Below, in pieces: positions 15,957 through 24,740 of a DNA stretch of 64,000 bases. Each line of letters begins with the position of its first letter. Within the stretch, counting starts at the first letter, position 1. The DNA lies in NCBI RefSeq assembly GCF_002214585.1, contig NZ_CP014862.1:310001-374000 (forward strand), written 5' to 3'. This stretch comes from Thermococcus profundus (GTDB lineage: Archaea; Methanobacteriota_B; Thermococci; Thermococcales; Thermococcaceae). The notes under the pieces were generated by a model. That model worked only from the letters and a program-made list of their open reading frames with translations. It made no database searches and was not told where the DNA came from. Both the position numbers and the translations under genes were made by a program.

Positions 15957-17075
15957 GTGCTCCCAGTGGAGACCCTCAGGATAGCCTTCGTCTACGACGT
16001 GATCTACCCTTGGGTCAAGGGTGGAGTTGAAAAGAGAATTCACGAGCTCGCCATTAGGCTGGCGAGGAAGCACGAGGTTCATATCTACGGCTACAAACAC
16101 TGGGAAGGCGGTAGCTACCTTGAACGCGGAGGTGTTGTTTACCACGGACTCGTTCGCCCGGGGACCCTCTACCTGGCCGGCAAGAGGAGTCCCTTCCCCA
16201 TGTTGAGCCTGGCCACTGCCCTGAGGAAGAGACTTCCCGAGCTTGGGGAGTACGACGTTGTCGACGTCCAGAACCTCTTCTATCCGGGTGCCTTCGTTCT
16301 GAGAAAACTTCCCAACGCGGTTCTAACGTGGCATGAGTTCTGGGGGAGCTACTGGTTTAGATACTTCGGGCCTCTTGGAGCGGCTGGTTTTGCGACTGAG
16401 AATCTCCTGCGCCCCTATAAGGTACATCTGTCCGTCTCATGGAAGACACAGCTCGATCTCCTTAAAGCGGGCGTTTCCTCTAGGGTTGTCCCAAACGGCG
16501 TGGATATAAAAAGAATCAAGCGGATAAAGCCCGCTGAGCTCAGGAGTGACTTTATTTTCGTTGGACGGCTTATGAGGGACAAGAACCTTGAGCTTGCCTT
16601 GGGTGCCGTTTCGACCCTGAGGGAGGACTTTCCTGACGTAGTCTTCACCGTCGTTGGTGATGGTCCTGAGAGGGATAGACTTGAGGCCATCTCCAGGAGG
16701 CTCGGTCTCTCCGGGAACGTGGTTTTCACTGGCAGGTTGGAGGGCTGGGAGGAGGTGATCTCCCTCCTGAAGGCCTCGAAGGTCTTTGCTTTCCCCTCAC
16801 TTCGAGAGGGCTTTGGAATGGCCGTGCTTGAGGCCATGGCAGTTGGAGTCCCTCCAGTTGTTTTGAATTCGCCAATGAATGGAGCGAAATTTCTGGTTGA
16901 TGAAAAGAGTGGCTTGGTGCTAGGAGAGGATAAATTTGCCAATGGACTGGGGCTTCTTCTCTCGGATGAGGGACTGCGGAAAAAGCTTGGAAGAAACGCG
17001 AGAAGGAAAGCTGAGGGGTTTGATTGGGGAGAAATTGCAGGGAGTTTTGAGGACATATTGTTAATGTCAATTTGA
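15957..17075 (+). CDS. glycosyltransferase family 4 (GT-B fold)
   Basis: Retaining GT-B glycosyltransferase of 372 residues, the first gene of the surface glycan locus. The N-terminal Rossmann half begins IAFVYDVIYPWVKGGVEKR with the GGVE acceptor loop; the C-terminal half has FVGRLMRDKNLE and the GT4 nucleotide-sugar motif PSLREGFGMAVLEAMAVG, with the paired Glu residues. It transfers a hexose or similar residue to a lipid-linked or surface glycan in the cytoplasm; donor unknown. GTG 15957 fits a leaderless start; GTG 15966, with GGTG six bases before it, is the alternative. Confidence 0.88.
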   Translation: MLPVETLRIAFVYDVIYPWVKGGVEKRIHELAIRLARKHEVHIYGYKHWEGGSYLERGGVVYHGLVRPGTLYLAGKRSPFPMLSLATALRKRLPELGEYDVVDVQNLFYPGAFVLRKLPNAVLTWHEFWGSYWFRYFGPLGAAGFATENLLRPYKVHLSVSWKTQLDLLKAGVSSRVVPNGVDIKRIKRIKPAELRSDFIFVGRLMRDKNLELALGAVSTLREDFPDVVFTVVGDGPERDRLEAISRRLGLSGNVVFTGRLEGWEEVISLLKASKVFAFPSLREGFGMAVLEAMAVGVPPVVLNSPMNGAKFLVDEKSGLVLGEDKFANGLGLLLSDEGLRKKLGRNARRKAEGFDWGEIAGSFEDILLMSI

Positions 17076-17169
17076 TAAAGCTCCCCTTTATTGTTGAGGT
17101 TTGGGAGTTTTGAAATACCTGCTCGTTATGCTGAGTGAGTCTAGTATTGGGTGGGGTTCATAAACGTCG

Positions 17170-18075
17170 TTAATCTTTCTTAAAATGCAGTATTTTCTTT
17201 ATGTACTCCACTGAACGGGAGTCCAGCGCGAGTTCTATAAGCTTTGCGTAATTCTCTGTGTTAAACGGTGCCATTGCAATGGAGCGGGCAATATATCTTA
17301 GCCCCTTTTCTGCGTTTCCCCCGAAAATGAGAAGGAATCCCATCTGACTTAGATGGATGCTCATTATTTTTGGATTCCTTCTGATGTCGAGATGTTTGTT
17401 GATGAACCTCTCCCTCCCAGGTATGTATTTGTTCATATTGAAAGATATCTGCCTTCCATGAACGTAGTACTTTGCAACTATCTCATTCACGTAGTCGAAC
17501 TTGTAGTGCTTCGCTATCCTGAGCCACATGTCCCAGTCCTGAGAGCTTGTGAGCTTCGGATCAAAGAGCCCCGCCCTTTTGAAGCACTCGCGCCTTATGA
17601 GAAGGGTTGGGCTCCCCACAAAGTTCTCCCTCAGAAATCGTCGGTATACATCCCCACGGAACTGTGGGAGCCTCTTCCCGAGGATCCGCCCATCCTGCTG
17701 CGACACGTAGTAGAAGCCGCCGTAGACTACTCCGAATTCCTCCTCGAGGGCTTCGAACTTTTTCACTTGAACCTCAAGCCTCATTGGGAGCCACTCATCG
17801 TCATCGTCAAGAAACGCTATGAACTCTCCCCGGCTTTTTTTTATCCCTGTGTTCCTCGCAACGGGAGCGCCGGAGTTTTTCTTCAGGCGGAGGTACCTGA
17901 CCCGGCCGTCGTCTATACTTTCGACCACTTCAGGTGTGTTGTCTGTTGAGGCATCGTCTACAACGAGCAGTTCAAAATCTTCGAACGTCTGGTAGAGAAC
18001 GCTATCTATGGCTCTCCTTAGAAGGTCGGCCCTGTTGTGCGTTGGGATTATCACTGAAACAGCTGGGCGGCTCAT
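17170..18075 (-). CDS. glycosyltransferase family 2 (GT-A fold)
   Basis: GT-A glycosyltransferase of 301 residues. It begins VSVIIPTHNRADLL, has the first acidic motif VVDDASTDNT, the metal-binding DDDD at AFLDDDDEWLP near residue 92, and SSQDWDMWLRI near residue 190, typical of the ExD/ED acceptor side. No membrane helices, so it is a cytosolic or peripheral enzyme for surface glycan assembly. AAGGAGGTATGAC precedes ATG 18075 and overlaps the galU stop; it is co-transcribed with ugd and galU. Confidence 0.9.
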   Translation of the reverse strand: MSRPAVSVIIPTHNRADLLRRAIDSVLYQTFEDFELLVVDDASTDNTPEVVESIDDGRVRYLRLKKNSGAPVARNTGIKKSRGEFIAFLDDDDEWLPMRLEVQVKKFEALEEEFGVVYGGFYYVSQQDGRILGKRLPQFRGDVYRRFLRENFVGSPTLLIRRECFKRAGLFDPKLTSSQDWDMWLRIAKHYKFDYVNEIVAKYYVHGRQISFNMNKYIPGRERFINKHLDIRRNPKIMSIHLSQMGFLLIFGGNAEKGLRYIARSIAMAPFNTENYAKLIELALDSRSVEYIKKILHFKKD

Positions 18076-18076
18076 G

Positions 18077-18946
18077 TCATACCTCCTTGGCGAGCTCTTT
18101 AATCACAGTACCTATCTGTCCTTTGAGTTCTGGCCGTAGGAGGCCAAGTTCAATGTTGGCCTTTATAAACCCAAGCTTAGTGCCGACATCGTACCGTTTC
18201 CCCGAGATTCTCTTTGCTAGGATTTTTCTTTCGTTGGCCAGTATCCTGAGAGCGTCCGTTAGCTGAAGTTCTCCTCCCTTCCCGGGAGGTGTTTTTTTCA
18301 GTATATCAAAAATCTCGGGGGGTAAAACGTATCTCCCTATTATAGCTATGTTGCTTGGAGCTTCTTCCGGAGAGGGTTTTTCGATAAGGTCATTCACATC
18401 ATAGAGACCGTCTTCTATTTGGCTTCCGCTGACTACACCGTACCTGCTGACGAGCTCCCATGGAACCTCCTCAACGCCGATAACCGGGGAAGAGTACCGG
18501 CTGGCAACTTCAATTAGCTGTTGTATTCCAGGTTTTTCGCTCACTATTATATCATCTCCAAGCAGTACTGCAAAGGGTTCCCTATTAACGTGTTTTTCAG
18601 CATGAAGAATGGCATCACCAAGGCCGAGCGGTTTTTTCTGCCTAACGTAATAAATGTCGACCATTTCCCCGATTTCCTCAACCTGCTTAAGCTCTTCGAG
18701 CTTTCCCTTCTCCCTGAGATAATACTCGAGCTCAAAGCTCCTGTCGAAGTAGTCCTCAATAGCTCGCTTCCCCTTTCCAGTAATTATCAAAATGTCATCA
18801 ATGCCTGCCCTTATTGCCTCCTCGACGACATAATGGATAACAGGTTTGTCCACGATAGGGAGCATTTCCTTGGGCATTGATTTGGTTATTGGGAGCATTC
18901 TCGTGCCCAAACCAGCCGCTGGGATCACAGCCTTTCTTATTCTCAC
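18077..18946 (-). CDS. galU: UTP--glucose-1-phosphate uridylyltransferase
   Basis: Makes UDP-glucose from UTP and glucose 1-phosphate. The nucleotidyltransferase signature VIPAAGLGTRMLPITKSMPKEML is at the N-terminus; VLLGDDII is the metal-binding Asp motif and EKPSPEEAPSNIAIIGRYVL the sugar-binding loop. The 289-residue length fits bacterial-type GalU. GTG 18946 overlaps the ugd stop as GTGA and has GAGGGGG upstream; GTG 18952 is possible. Next to ugd it supplies the substrate for UDP-glucuronate. Confidence 0.93.
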   Translation of the reverse strand: MRIRKAVIPAAGLGTRMLPITKSMPKEMLPIVDKPVIHYVVEEAIRAGIDDILIITGKGKRAIEDYFDRSFELEYYLREKGKLEELKQVEEIGEMVDIYYVRQKKPLGLGDAILHAEKHVNREPFAVLLGDDIIVSEKPGIQQLIEVASRYSSPVIGVEEVPWELVSRYGVVSGSQIEDGLYDVNDLIEKPSPEEAPSNIAIIGRYVLPPEIFDILKKTPPGKGGELQLTDALRILANERKILAKRISGKRYDVGTKLGFIKANIELGLLRPELKGQIGTVIKELAKEV

Positions 18947-20226
18947 CAGCACACCCCCTCGTAAACCCTTGCAGTCTTTTCGGCGGCCTTTATCCTTCTA
19001 CCATCAATTACAATTTTCCCAGAATAATCCAGCTTCTCGAACTCTCTCCATTCCGTAACTATCAGGATTACATCAGCCCTCTTTAAAACGTCCTCAGCCG
19101 AATTAGCGTACTCTATCCTCTCGCCAACATCTGGATAGAAGCGCTTGAAGTTCTCCATGGCTTGTGGATCATAAGCTACGACACGAGCTTCCTCTTCCAG
19201 GAGATTCTTTACGACGACATAAGCCCTAGTCTCCCTAACATCATCAGTATCCGGCTTGAATGCCAGGCCGAGAACTCCAATGATCTTCCCTTTGAGTTCT
19301 GGAACATGCTTCTTAAGGAGTTCGATCAGTTTGAGGGGCTGCCTCTCGTTGACTTCCACGGCGGCTTTAATGATTATCGGGTCTTCTCCTAATTCTTCGG
19401 CTTTTCTGATGAGTGCCTTAGTGTCCTTGGGGAAGCAGGAACCGCCCCATCCAATTCCCGTTTTGAAAAAGTGCGGGCTTATCCTGTGGTCGAGTCCAAC
19501 GCCCTCGAACACTCTCCACGAGTCGATTCCAAGTTTCTTGCAAATGTTCCCGATCTCGTTTGCAAAGCTTATTTTTGTCGCGAGGAAAGCGTTAGAGGCG
19601 TACTTTATCATCTCAGCAGTTTTAATGTCGGTAAACAGCTTTGGCGCGTTAATGGGGGCGTAAAGCTCTTCGAGAACTTTCTTAGTTCTCCCGTCTTGAA
19701 CACCAATGACTATTCTGTCAGGGTTCAGGAAGTCCTTTAATGCCACTCCCTCGCGGAGGAATTCCGGGTTCATTGCCAGACCAAAGTCTTCGAAAGCTTT
19801 CTTTCCAGAGTATTCTTCAAGAATTGGTTTTACGACTTCTTCAGTTGTCCCAGGTAGGACTGTGCTCTTAACCACAACGATATGATAGGTGCCCTTCTCT
19901 TTAAGAGCCCCTCCGATTTCTTCTGATGCTTTTTTAACGTAAGTTAAGTCCATCGAGCCGTCTTCTCTTGACGGTGTTCCCACTGCAATGAAAGTAACCT
20001 CAGAATTTAGAATCGCTTCTTTGTAATCTCTGGTAGCATAATACCTGCCCTTGTATTCTCTCATTAGTTCTTCAAGCCCTTCCTCGTAAATTGGAGGTTG
20101 AGCATTGTTGATCATCTGGATTTTCCTATCGTCTACATCAACGAAGATGACTTCGTTTCCGAGTTTAACAAATCCAATTCCAGTGACAAGACCCACATAA
20201 CCGGACCCAATTATTGAGATCCTCAT
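18943..20226 (-). CDS. ugd: UDP-glucose 6-dehydrogenase
   Basis: NAD-dependent oxidation of UDP-glucose to UDP-glucuronate. The Rossmann motif is at the N-terminus (ISIIGSGYVGLVTG), the catalytic Cys lies in GWGGSCFPKDT near residue 256, and the C-terminal UDP-binding domain has GLAFKPDTDDVRE. At 427 residues it is of normal length. GGGGGAGTTAAA precedes ATG 20226. It is the first gene of a ugd-galU-glycosyltransferase operon, so glucuronic acid is probably a component of the surface glycan. Confidence 0.93.
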   Translation of the reverse strand: MRISIIGSGYVGLVTGIGFVKLGNEVIFVDVDDRKIQMINNAQPPIYEEGLEELMREYKGRYYATRDYKEAILNSEVTFIAVGTPSREDGSMDLTYVKKASEEIGGALKEKGTYHIVVVKSTVLPGTTEEVVKPILEEYSGKKAFEDFGLAMNPEFLREGVALKDFLNPDRIVIGVQDGRTKKVLEELYAPINAPKLFTDIKTAEMIKYASNAFLATKISFANEIGNICKKLGIDSWRVFEGVGLDHRISPHFFKTGIGWGGSCFPKDTKALIRKAEELGEDPIIIKAAVEVNERQPLKLIELLKKHVPELKGKIIGVLGLAFKPDTDDVRETRAYVVVKNLLEEEARVVAYDPQAMENFKRFYPDVGERIEYANSAEDVLKRADVILIVTEWREFEKLDYSGKIVIDGRRIKAAEKTARVYEGVCW

Positions 20227-20258
20227 TTTAACTCCCCCTTTACCTCTAATCCGCGAAT

Positions 20259-20268
20259 CTTATAAACT
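20259..20268 (+). promoter_or_regulatory. TATA box of the rightward AT-rich glycan operon
   Basis: CTTATAAACT lies about 33 bases before ATG 20296; GAGGGGTG then provides the ribosome binding site. Confidence 0.5.
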
Positions 20269-20295
20269 TCATGCATGTATCCGTGAGGGGTGGGC

Positions 20296-21234
20296 ATGAG
20301 AAGTCTAAAAACCTCAAGCTACATCCTTGTGACGCCTGCGAAGAATGAGGAGGACAACTTACCTCTCCTGGCTAGAAGCGTGATCAATCAAACGATTAGA
20401 CCGAGACTGTGGGTTATTGTCAATGATAATAGCACTGACGGAACGGATAGGATTATATCCTCCCTTGAGTCAGAGTATCCTTGGATAGTGGGATACAAAA
20501 TAGCGGACGGTTTCCTTGAATATGACGCGACTATGAGATATTCTGAAGTTGTGAAAAAAGGTTTTGATATAGCTAGACATCTTGCCTATAATAAAAGTAT
20601 TCCTTATGGCTACATCGGCTTGGTAGATGCGGACTTTATTCTCGAAAGGAGATTTTTTGAGAAGATTATAAATGAGTTTCATAAAGATCCCAGTCTTGGC
20701 ATCGCTAGCGGGGGAGTTTATCTGAAGACACCCAACGGGAAAAAAATCTTCTGGGAAAGGACTAATCCTAAGCATCCTAGGGGAAGTCCTAGACTGTTCA
20801 GGAGGGAGTGCTTTGATGATATTGGGGGCTATCGGCGATTTTATACCCCAGACGTTGTCTCAAATTACCTTGCAAGACTTAATGGGTGGGAAGTGAAACA
20901 GGTTATAAACGCCATAGCTGTTCAGCTAAGGCCCACCCAAAGTAGGGGCGGTGTCTTTAGGGCGTATATTCGGCAGGGTAGAGCAAATTATCACCTTGGG
21001 GTTAGCCCTATGTCTCTACTGGCTAGGGTGATCTTTATGCTTCTTTTTGATAACAGATTAAAAGCCGGGGGTTTGCTAGTTGGATACTTTTCGTCTCTAC
21101 TTCGACGTGAGGATTATTTAATACAAGGAAAATTAAGGGAGTTTGCGAAAAAGGATATGGGCGTATCAAATAATGTTAAGAAAGTCTTATCAATGGTGAG
21201 TACTGGTTTATCGAGGGATTCGCTGAACAGGTGA
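20296..21234 (+). CDS. glycosyltransferase family 2
   Basis: GT-A glycosyltransferase, 312 residues. It has VTPAKNEEDNLPLLARSV at the N-terminus, IVNDNSTDGT as the first acidic motif, and GLVDADFILERRFF as the metal-binding DxD near residue 105. The C-terminal part is basic with a short hydrophobic patch. ATG 20296 follows GAGGGGTG; a GTG at 20290 lies within that site. From here to about 25080 the base composition shifts clearly towards A+T and codon choice with it, suggesting acquisition from elsewhere. First of four rightward genes. Confidence 0.87.
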   Translation: MRSLKTSSYILVTPAKNEEDNLPLLARSVINQTIRPRLWVIVNDNSTDGTDRIISSLESEYPWIVGYKIADGFLEYDATMRYSEVVKKGFDIARHLAYNKSIPYGYIGLVDADFILERRFFEKIINEFHKDPSLGIASGGVYLKTPNGKKIFWERTNPKHPRGSPRLFRRECFDDIGGYRRFYTPDVVSNYLARLNGWEVKQVINAIAVQLRPTQSRGGVFRAYIRQGRANYHLGVSPMSLLARVIFMLLFDNRLKAGGLLVGYFSSLLRREDYLIQGKLREFAKKDMGVSNNVKKVLSMVSTGLSRDSLNR

Positions 21235-21240
21235 AGGATT

Positions 21241-21912
21241 ATGAAACCTAGGATATCCGTAGTTGTGTGTACGAAAAATAGCGAAAGCACACTTGATTTA
21301 ACACTCAGCTCGATTTCACGACTCAACCCCTTTGAAATAATAATAATCGATGGAGGCTCAAAAGACAAAACACTTGAAATCGCAAAAAAGTACACGAGAC
21401 GTATCTATTCTGACAACGGTAAGGGGTTAGCGTATGCAAGACAAATGGGGGCAGTGTTAGCTAGGGGAGATTATGTACTATACCTTGATTCAGACGTAGA
21501 AGTAAATGATCCGTTATTCTTTGAGAGATTATTGGGAGAGATGGAGAGAAGGAACTGGATAGCAGTCCATCCTCAAGTGAAAAGTTTGTCCAAAAACGGC
21601 CTGTGGGAAGATGGTGTGGATTTTTATTTTTCGATGAAATTCAATATTCCAGGAGAACACAGATATCTTCCGCTGATGGCTTGTATGATAAAAAGGGATG
21701 TGCTTTTGGAAATAAGCTTTGATGTCCGATTCAAGGGGGCGGGAGAGGACCATGACTTTTGGGCTAGAGCGTTTCAAAATGGATACCGCTTTGGTGTTGC
21801 CAGATGTTGTTGGGTATTTCATCACCATCGTAGTTCTTTTAAGGAATTTGTCAAACAGAGGATTTGGTATGGGCGGGGCAATGTGTTGCTTTTCTCAAAA
21901 TACAGAGATTAG
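21241..21912 (+). CDS. glycosyltransferase family 2, cut short by an in-frame TAG
   Basis: The 223 codons encode a GT-A catalytic domain: ISVVVCTKNSESTLDLTL, IIIDGGSKDKT, and LYLDSDVEVND as the metal-binding DxD near residue 82, then an AGEDHDFWARA acceptor-site motif near residue 163 and a GRGNVLLFSKYRD tail. TAG at 21910-21912 stops it, yet the same frame stays open for 61 more codons with a basic, hydrophobic C-terminal region of the kind often found in such enzymes. The gene is therefore probably truncated by a nonsense mutation, though the catalytic domain itself looks intact and may still work. GGTGAAGG precedes ATG 21241, seven bases after the previous stop. Confidence 0.8.
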   Translation: MKPRISVVVCTKNSESTLDLTLSSISRLNPFEIIIIDGGSKDKTLEIAKKYTRRIYSDNGKGLAYARQMGAVLARGDYVLYLDSDVEVNDPLFFERLLGEMERRNWIAVHPQVKSLSKNGLWEDGVDFYFSMKFNIPGEHRYLPLMACMIKRDVLLEISFDVRFKGAGEDHDFWARAFQNGYRFGVARCCWVFHHHRSSFKEFVKQRIWYGRGNVLLFSKYRD

Positions 21913-22098
21913 TCAAGGTTGCTTAATCCTCTCGGCACGATAGTTAGTGGAACGCTGTTAAGTTTGCTCTCCAATAAGTTGAGATTCCTGTTTTTCTTTA
22001 TGATATGGGGATTAAGCTTGGGTGCTGGTGAGTTATTAGAAATGTTGGATTTGGTTAGCTTGAAAAATATTAAAAAGGTCAGCATCACAAAGGTTTAA
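21913..22098 (+). pseudogene. in-frame C-terminal remnant of the split glycosyltransferase
   Basis: Read in the frame of the gene before it, this stretch has no further stop until TAA at 22096-22098 and encodes a basic start (SRLLNPLGTIVSG), a hydrophobic segment rich in Leu and Phe (residues 15-40 of the piece) and a short polar end. There is no start codon with a ribosome binding site, so it is unlikely to be translated alone. It looks like the lost C-terminal membrane-associated tail of the 21241 enzyme. Confidence 0.6.
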
Positions 22099-22110
22099 AG
22101 GGTGGACCTA

Positions 22111-23526
22111 ATGAGTTATGGTAAAACTGTTGCTATAATACTGGCAGGCGGAACTGGTTCTCGTGTGGGATGGGACGTACCCAAGCAGTTTGTTAAGATA
22201 GCTGGCAAAAAGGTAATCGAACACACCTTAGATGTGTTTCAAAATCATCCTTTAGTGGATGAGATTTACGTTGTTATAAATCCTAATTATTACGAGTATT
22301 TTAACGAGGTAATTTTGTCGAAATATCCCAAAATCAGGAAAGTTTTAAATGGTGGGAATACTAGGCAGGAATCCTCGAGGATTGGAGTATTTGCCACGGA
22401 GGATGACGTTGAGAATATACTTATCCACGATGCCGTTAGGCCATTAATTACATCGGACATAATCACAAGAGTAATCAAGGCTCTTGAAAACTCTTGTGCT
22501 GTGGATGTTGTTATTCCTGCTGTCGATACAGTTGTGGTATCGGATGGGCATAAAATTCTAAGGATACCTCCGCGAGGATACCTTTATTATGGGCAAACCC
22601 CTCAGGGATTCAAAAGAAAAGTTATACTAAAGGCCCATAAGCTTGCGGAGGAGGAAGGCTTTGACAACGCCACTGATGACTGTTCCTTGGTACTCAGGTA
22701 TGATCTTTGTGATGTTACTATAGTCCAAGGATCAAAGACCAATATTAAATTTACTTATGATGTTGATTACTACCTCCTGGATATTCTATTCCAATTACGC
22801 AATGAGTTTATCTTGGATGAAAATATAACTAGGGACCACATTGAATCGCTTTTGAGCGCACTTAGGGATAAAGTCATAGTAGTCTTTGGAGGGACAAGTG
22901 GCATTGGAGAGAAAATTGTAGATATCTCAAGAGGATATGGGGCTAAAGTGTATCCCTTCTCTAGGAGATTGGGAGTAGATGTCAGTAATCCTCAGGATGT
23001 AGAAAGGGCCATTAAGGAAGTCTACGAAAGGGAGGGAAGAATAGATTATATTATAAACACTGCTGGTATTCTTTATATGGGGCCCATTCAATCGAGAGAG
23101 CTTAAGGATATTCAGAATGAAATAAACGTTAATTATCTCGGATCTATTTATGTCACCAAATTTGGACTGAAGTATCTTGCTCCTAACGGCGCAATAGTGC
23201 TTTTTGGTTCTAGTTCATACACAAGAGGTCGTAGGAACTATTCAGTTTACTCTTCGACTAAAGCGGCTCTAGTTAACTTTGTTCAGGCAGTCTCTGATGA
23301 AATATCGGATAAAGGCCAGAGGATATTTATCGTTGTTCCTGAAAGAACAAAAACCCCATTACGGATCAGGAATTTTGGTTATGAACCGGACGAGACGTTG
23401 TTAATGCCGGAATCTGTTGCTTATGTGACGTTGCTGGCATTGACTTCTGGGATTACTGGAGTTCCAGTTCCCGTGAGAAAAAGTGTTGAAGAAAAAACAC
23501 TTAGAAAACTTGGTTTAATTGACTAG
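22111..23526 (+). CDS. bifunctional CDP-ribitol synthase: cytidylyltransferase + SDR reductase (Acs1/Bcs1-like)
   Basis: A 471-residue fusion. Residues 1-235 form an IspD/TarI-type cytidylyltransferase: IILAGGTGSRVG, KQF, LIHDAVRPL, IPAVDTV and GQTPQGFK. Residues 250-471 form a short-chain dehydrogenase: VVFGGTSGIGEKIV for NAD(P), INTAG, GSSSYTRGR and the catalytic YSVYSSTKAA, then VVPERTKTP. Order, length and motifs match Haemophilus Acs1/Bcs1, which reduces ribulose 5-phosphate to ribitol 5-phosphate and activates it as CDP-ribitol. ATG 22111 follows GGTGG. Together with the next gene this implies a ribitol- or similar polyol-phosphate polymer. The polyol made here has not been tested. Confidence 0.85.
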   Translation: MSYGKTVAIILAGGTGSRVGWDVPKQFVKIAGKKVIEHTLDVFQNHPLVDEIYVVINPNYYEYFNEVILSKYPKIRKVLNGGNTRQESSRIGVFATEDDVENILIHDAVRPLITSDIITRVIKALENSCAVDVVIPAVDTVVVSDGHKILRIPPRGYLYYGQTPQGFKRKVILKAHKLAEEEGFDNATDDCSLVLRYDLCDVTIVQGSKTNIKFTYDVDYYLLDILFQLRNEFILDENITRDHIESLLSALRDKVIVVFGGTSGIGEKIVDISRGYGAKVYPFSRRLGVDVSNPQDVERAIKEVYEREGRIDYIINTAGILYMGPIQSRELKDIQNEINVNYLGSIYVTKFGLKYLAPNGAIVLFGSSSYTRGRRNYSVYSSTKAALVNFVQAVSDEISDKGQRIFIVVPERTKTPLRIRNFGYEPDETLLMPESVAYVTLLALTSGITGVPVPVRKSVEEKTLRKLGLID

Positions 23527-23537
23527 GGGGGGAGATA

Positions 23538-24740
23538 TTGTTCATCTCCCATCATATCAAACGAGAACTGGTTAATATTCCTAATAGATTCCTCCCAAAA
23601 AGGAGTGATGCAGTTTCTGTGATTACTCCTCGGATTGGTGATAATGCATTTTATGTGTTTGATTACCTATCGACTAGCACCGATTATGATGTCAAATTTT
23701 TATTTGTCCAATGGCCAATGCCTTCTAAATTGATGACCACTGTTCTTGAAAATATGAAAACAAAATACGGTGAAGATAAGGTCTTGTTTCTAAGATCTAG
23801 CAGGGGCTTAAAACACTACTACTCCTCGAGCTGGGTATTTAGTGATGGATATGTCGCTGTAACAAAACCTCTTGGAAATCAAAAAGTTGTTCAACTGTGG
23901 CATGGATATATTGGAAAAAGAATAGGCTATCTCAACCCCTCTACACCGGATGAAACTTCACTATTTCGGTGGACTACTTCTGTCTTTACAACTCAATCCT
24001 CGTTTCTTGCTCTTCAATTTATTGCAGAATTTGGATTGTCCCCTAATTCATTTGTCCTAACGTCCTCCCCTAGGTTTGATTTGATACTCCCTAAACAATC
24101 CAAAGATAGGGCGTTTAATGCACTTTCTTCAATGGGAATAGATACTTCATACAAGCATCTCGTACTTGCTGCACCAACTTTCCGTAGGGATAGAATGAAT
24201 AATGTAGACCCTCACTCAAGTTTCAATATAATTTCTCATTATCTCTCTGAGGACGTGGAAAAGTTTCTGGTTGAAAATGATATTCTTCTGGTCCTTAAAC
24301 CTCACCAGACCCTTACAAAATATCCTGAATATCTAAATAAGCTTTCTAAAGAAAGAGAAAATATAGTGTTTATTGATAATTCTATGTTATACTCCAATCT
24401 TCTGGGTATTACTAATATACTACCTGCATTTGATGCTTTAATAACAGATTATTCAAGCGTCTTTGTGGATTACTTACTTCTAAATAGACCTGTTATCTTT
24501 TATGTTCCGGATTATGAGGATGCAATAAAATCTTTGGGATACACTGTAAACTTTGATACGTATACTCCAGGCCCAAAGGTAAAAACAGTGAATGAACTTA
24601 TATCCGCAATTGAGGCTGTATTATTTAGTGAAAAGGATCCATATCTCGAAAAACGAAAATGCATCAGGGATGTCTTAATAGAAAAATGGTACCCAGAGGA
24701 TAATACTAAAATTTTGCTTAAAGATATTGGGTTTCTTTAG
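23538..24740 (+). CDS. CDP-glycerol/ribitol glycerophosphotransferase family protein (TagF/TarL-like)
   Basis: About 400 residues of the teichoic-acid polymerase family, which transfer glycerol- or ribitol-phosphate from CDP-polyol to a growing chain at the membrane face. Family motifs in order: KVVQLWHGYIGK near residue 118, LAAPTFRRD near residue 213, LVLKPHQTL near residue 252, and the CDP-binding ALITDYSSVFVDYLLLNRPVIFY near residue 297. It starts with TTG at 23538 after GGGGGGAG. It directly follows the CDP-ribitol synthase gene, so CDP-ribitol is the probable donor. It could act as polymerase or as a single-unit primase; sequence alone does not tell. Confidence 0.85.
   Translation: MFISHHIKRELVNIPNRFLPKRSDAVSVITPRIGDNAFYVFDYLSTSTDYDVKFLFVQWPMPSKLMTTVLENMKTKYGEDKVLFLRSSRGLKHYYSSSWVFSDGYVAVTKPLGNQKVVQLWHGYIGKRIGYLNPSTPDETSLFRWTTSVFTTQSSFLALQFIAEFGLSPNSFVLTSSPRFDLILPKQSKDRAFNALSSMGIDTSYKHLVLAAPTFRRDRMNNVDPHSSFNIISHYLSEDVEKFLVENDILLVLKPHQTLTKYPEYLNKLSKERENIVFIDNSMLYSNLLGITNILPAFDALITDYSSVFVDYLLLNRPVIFYVPDYEDAIKSLGYTVNFDTYTPGPKVKTVNELISAIEAVLFSEKDPYLEKRKCIRDVLIEKWYPEDNTKILLKDIGFL

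Noticed and set aside
21910-21912. TAG decoded as pyrrolysine or other recoding
   Set aside because: No Pyl genes or special hairpin seen, and Thermococcales are not known to use pyrrolysine; a nonsense mutation is simpler.
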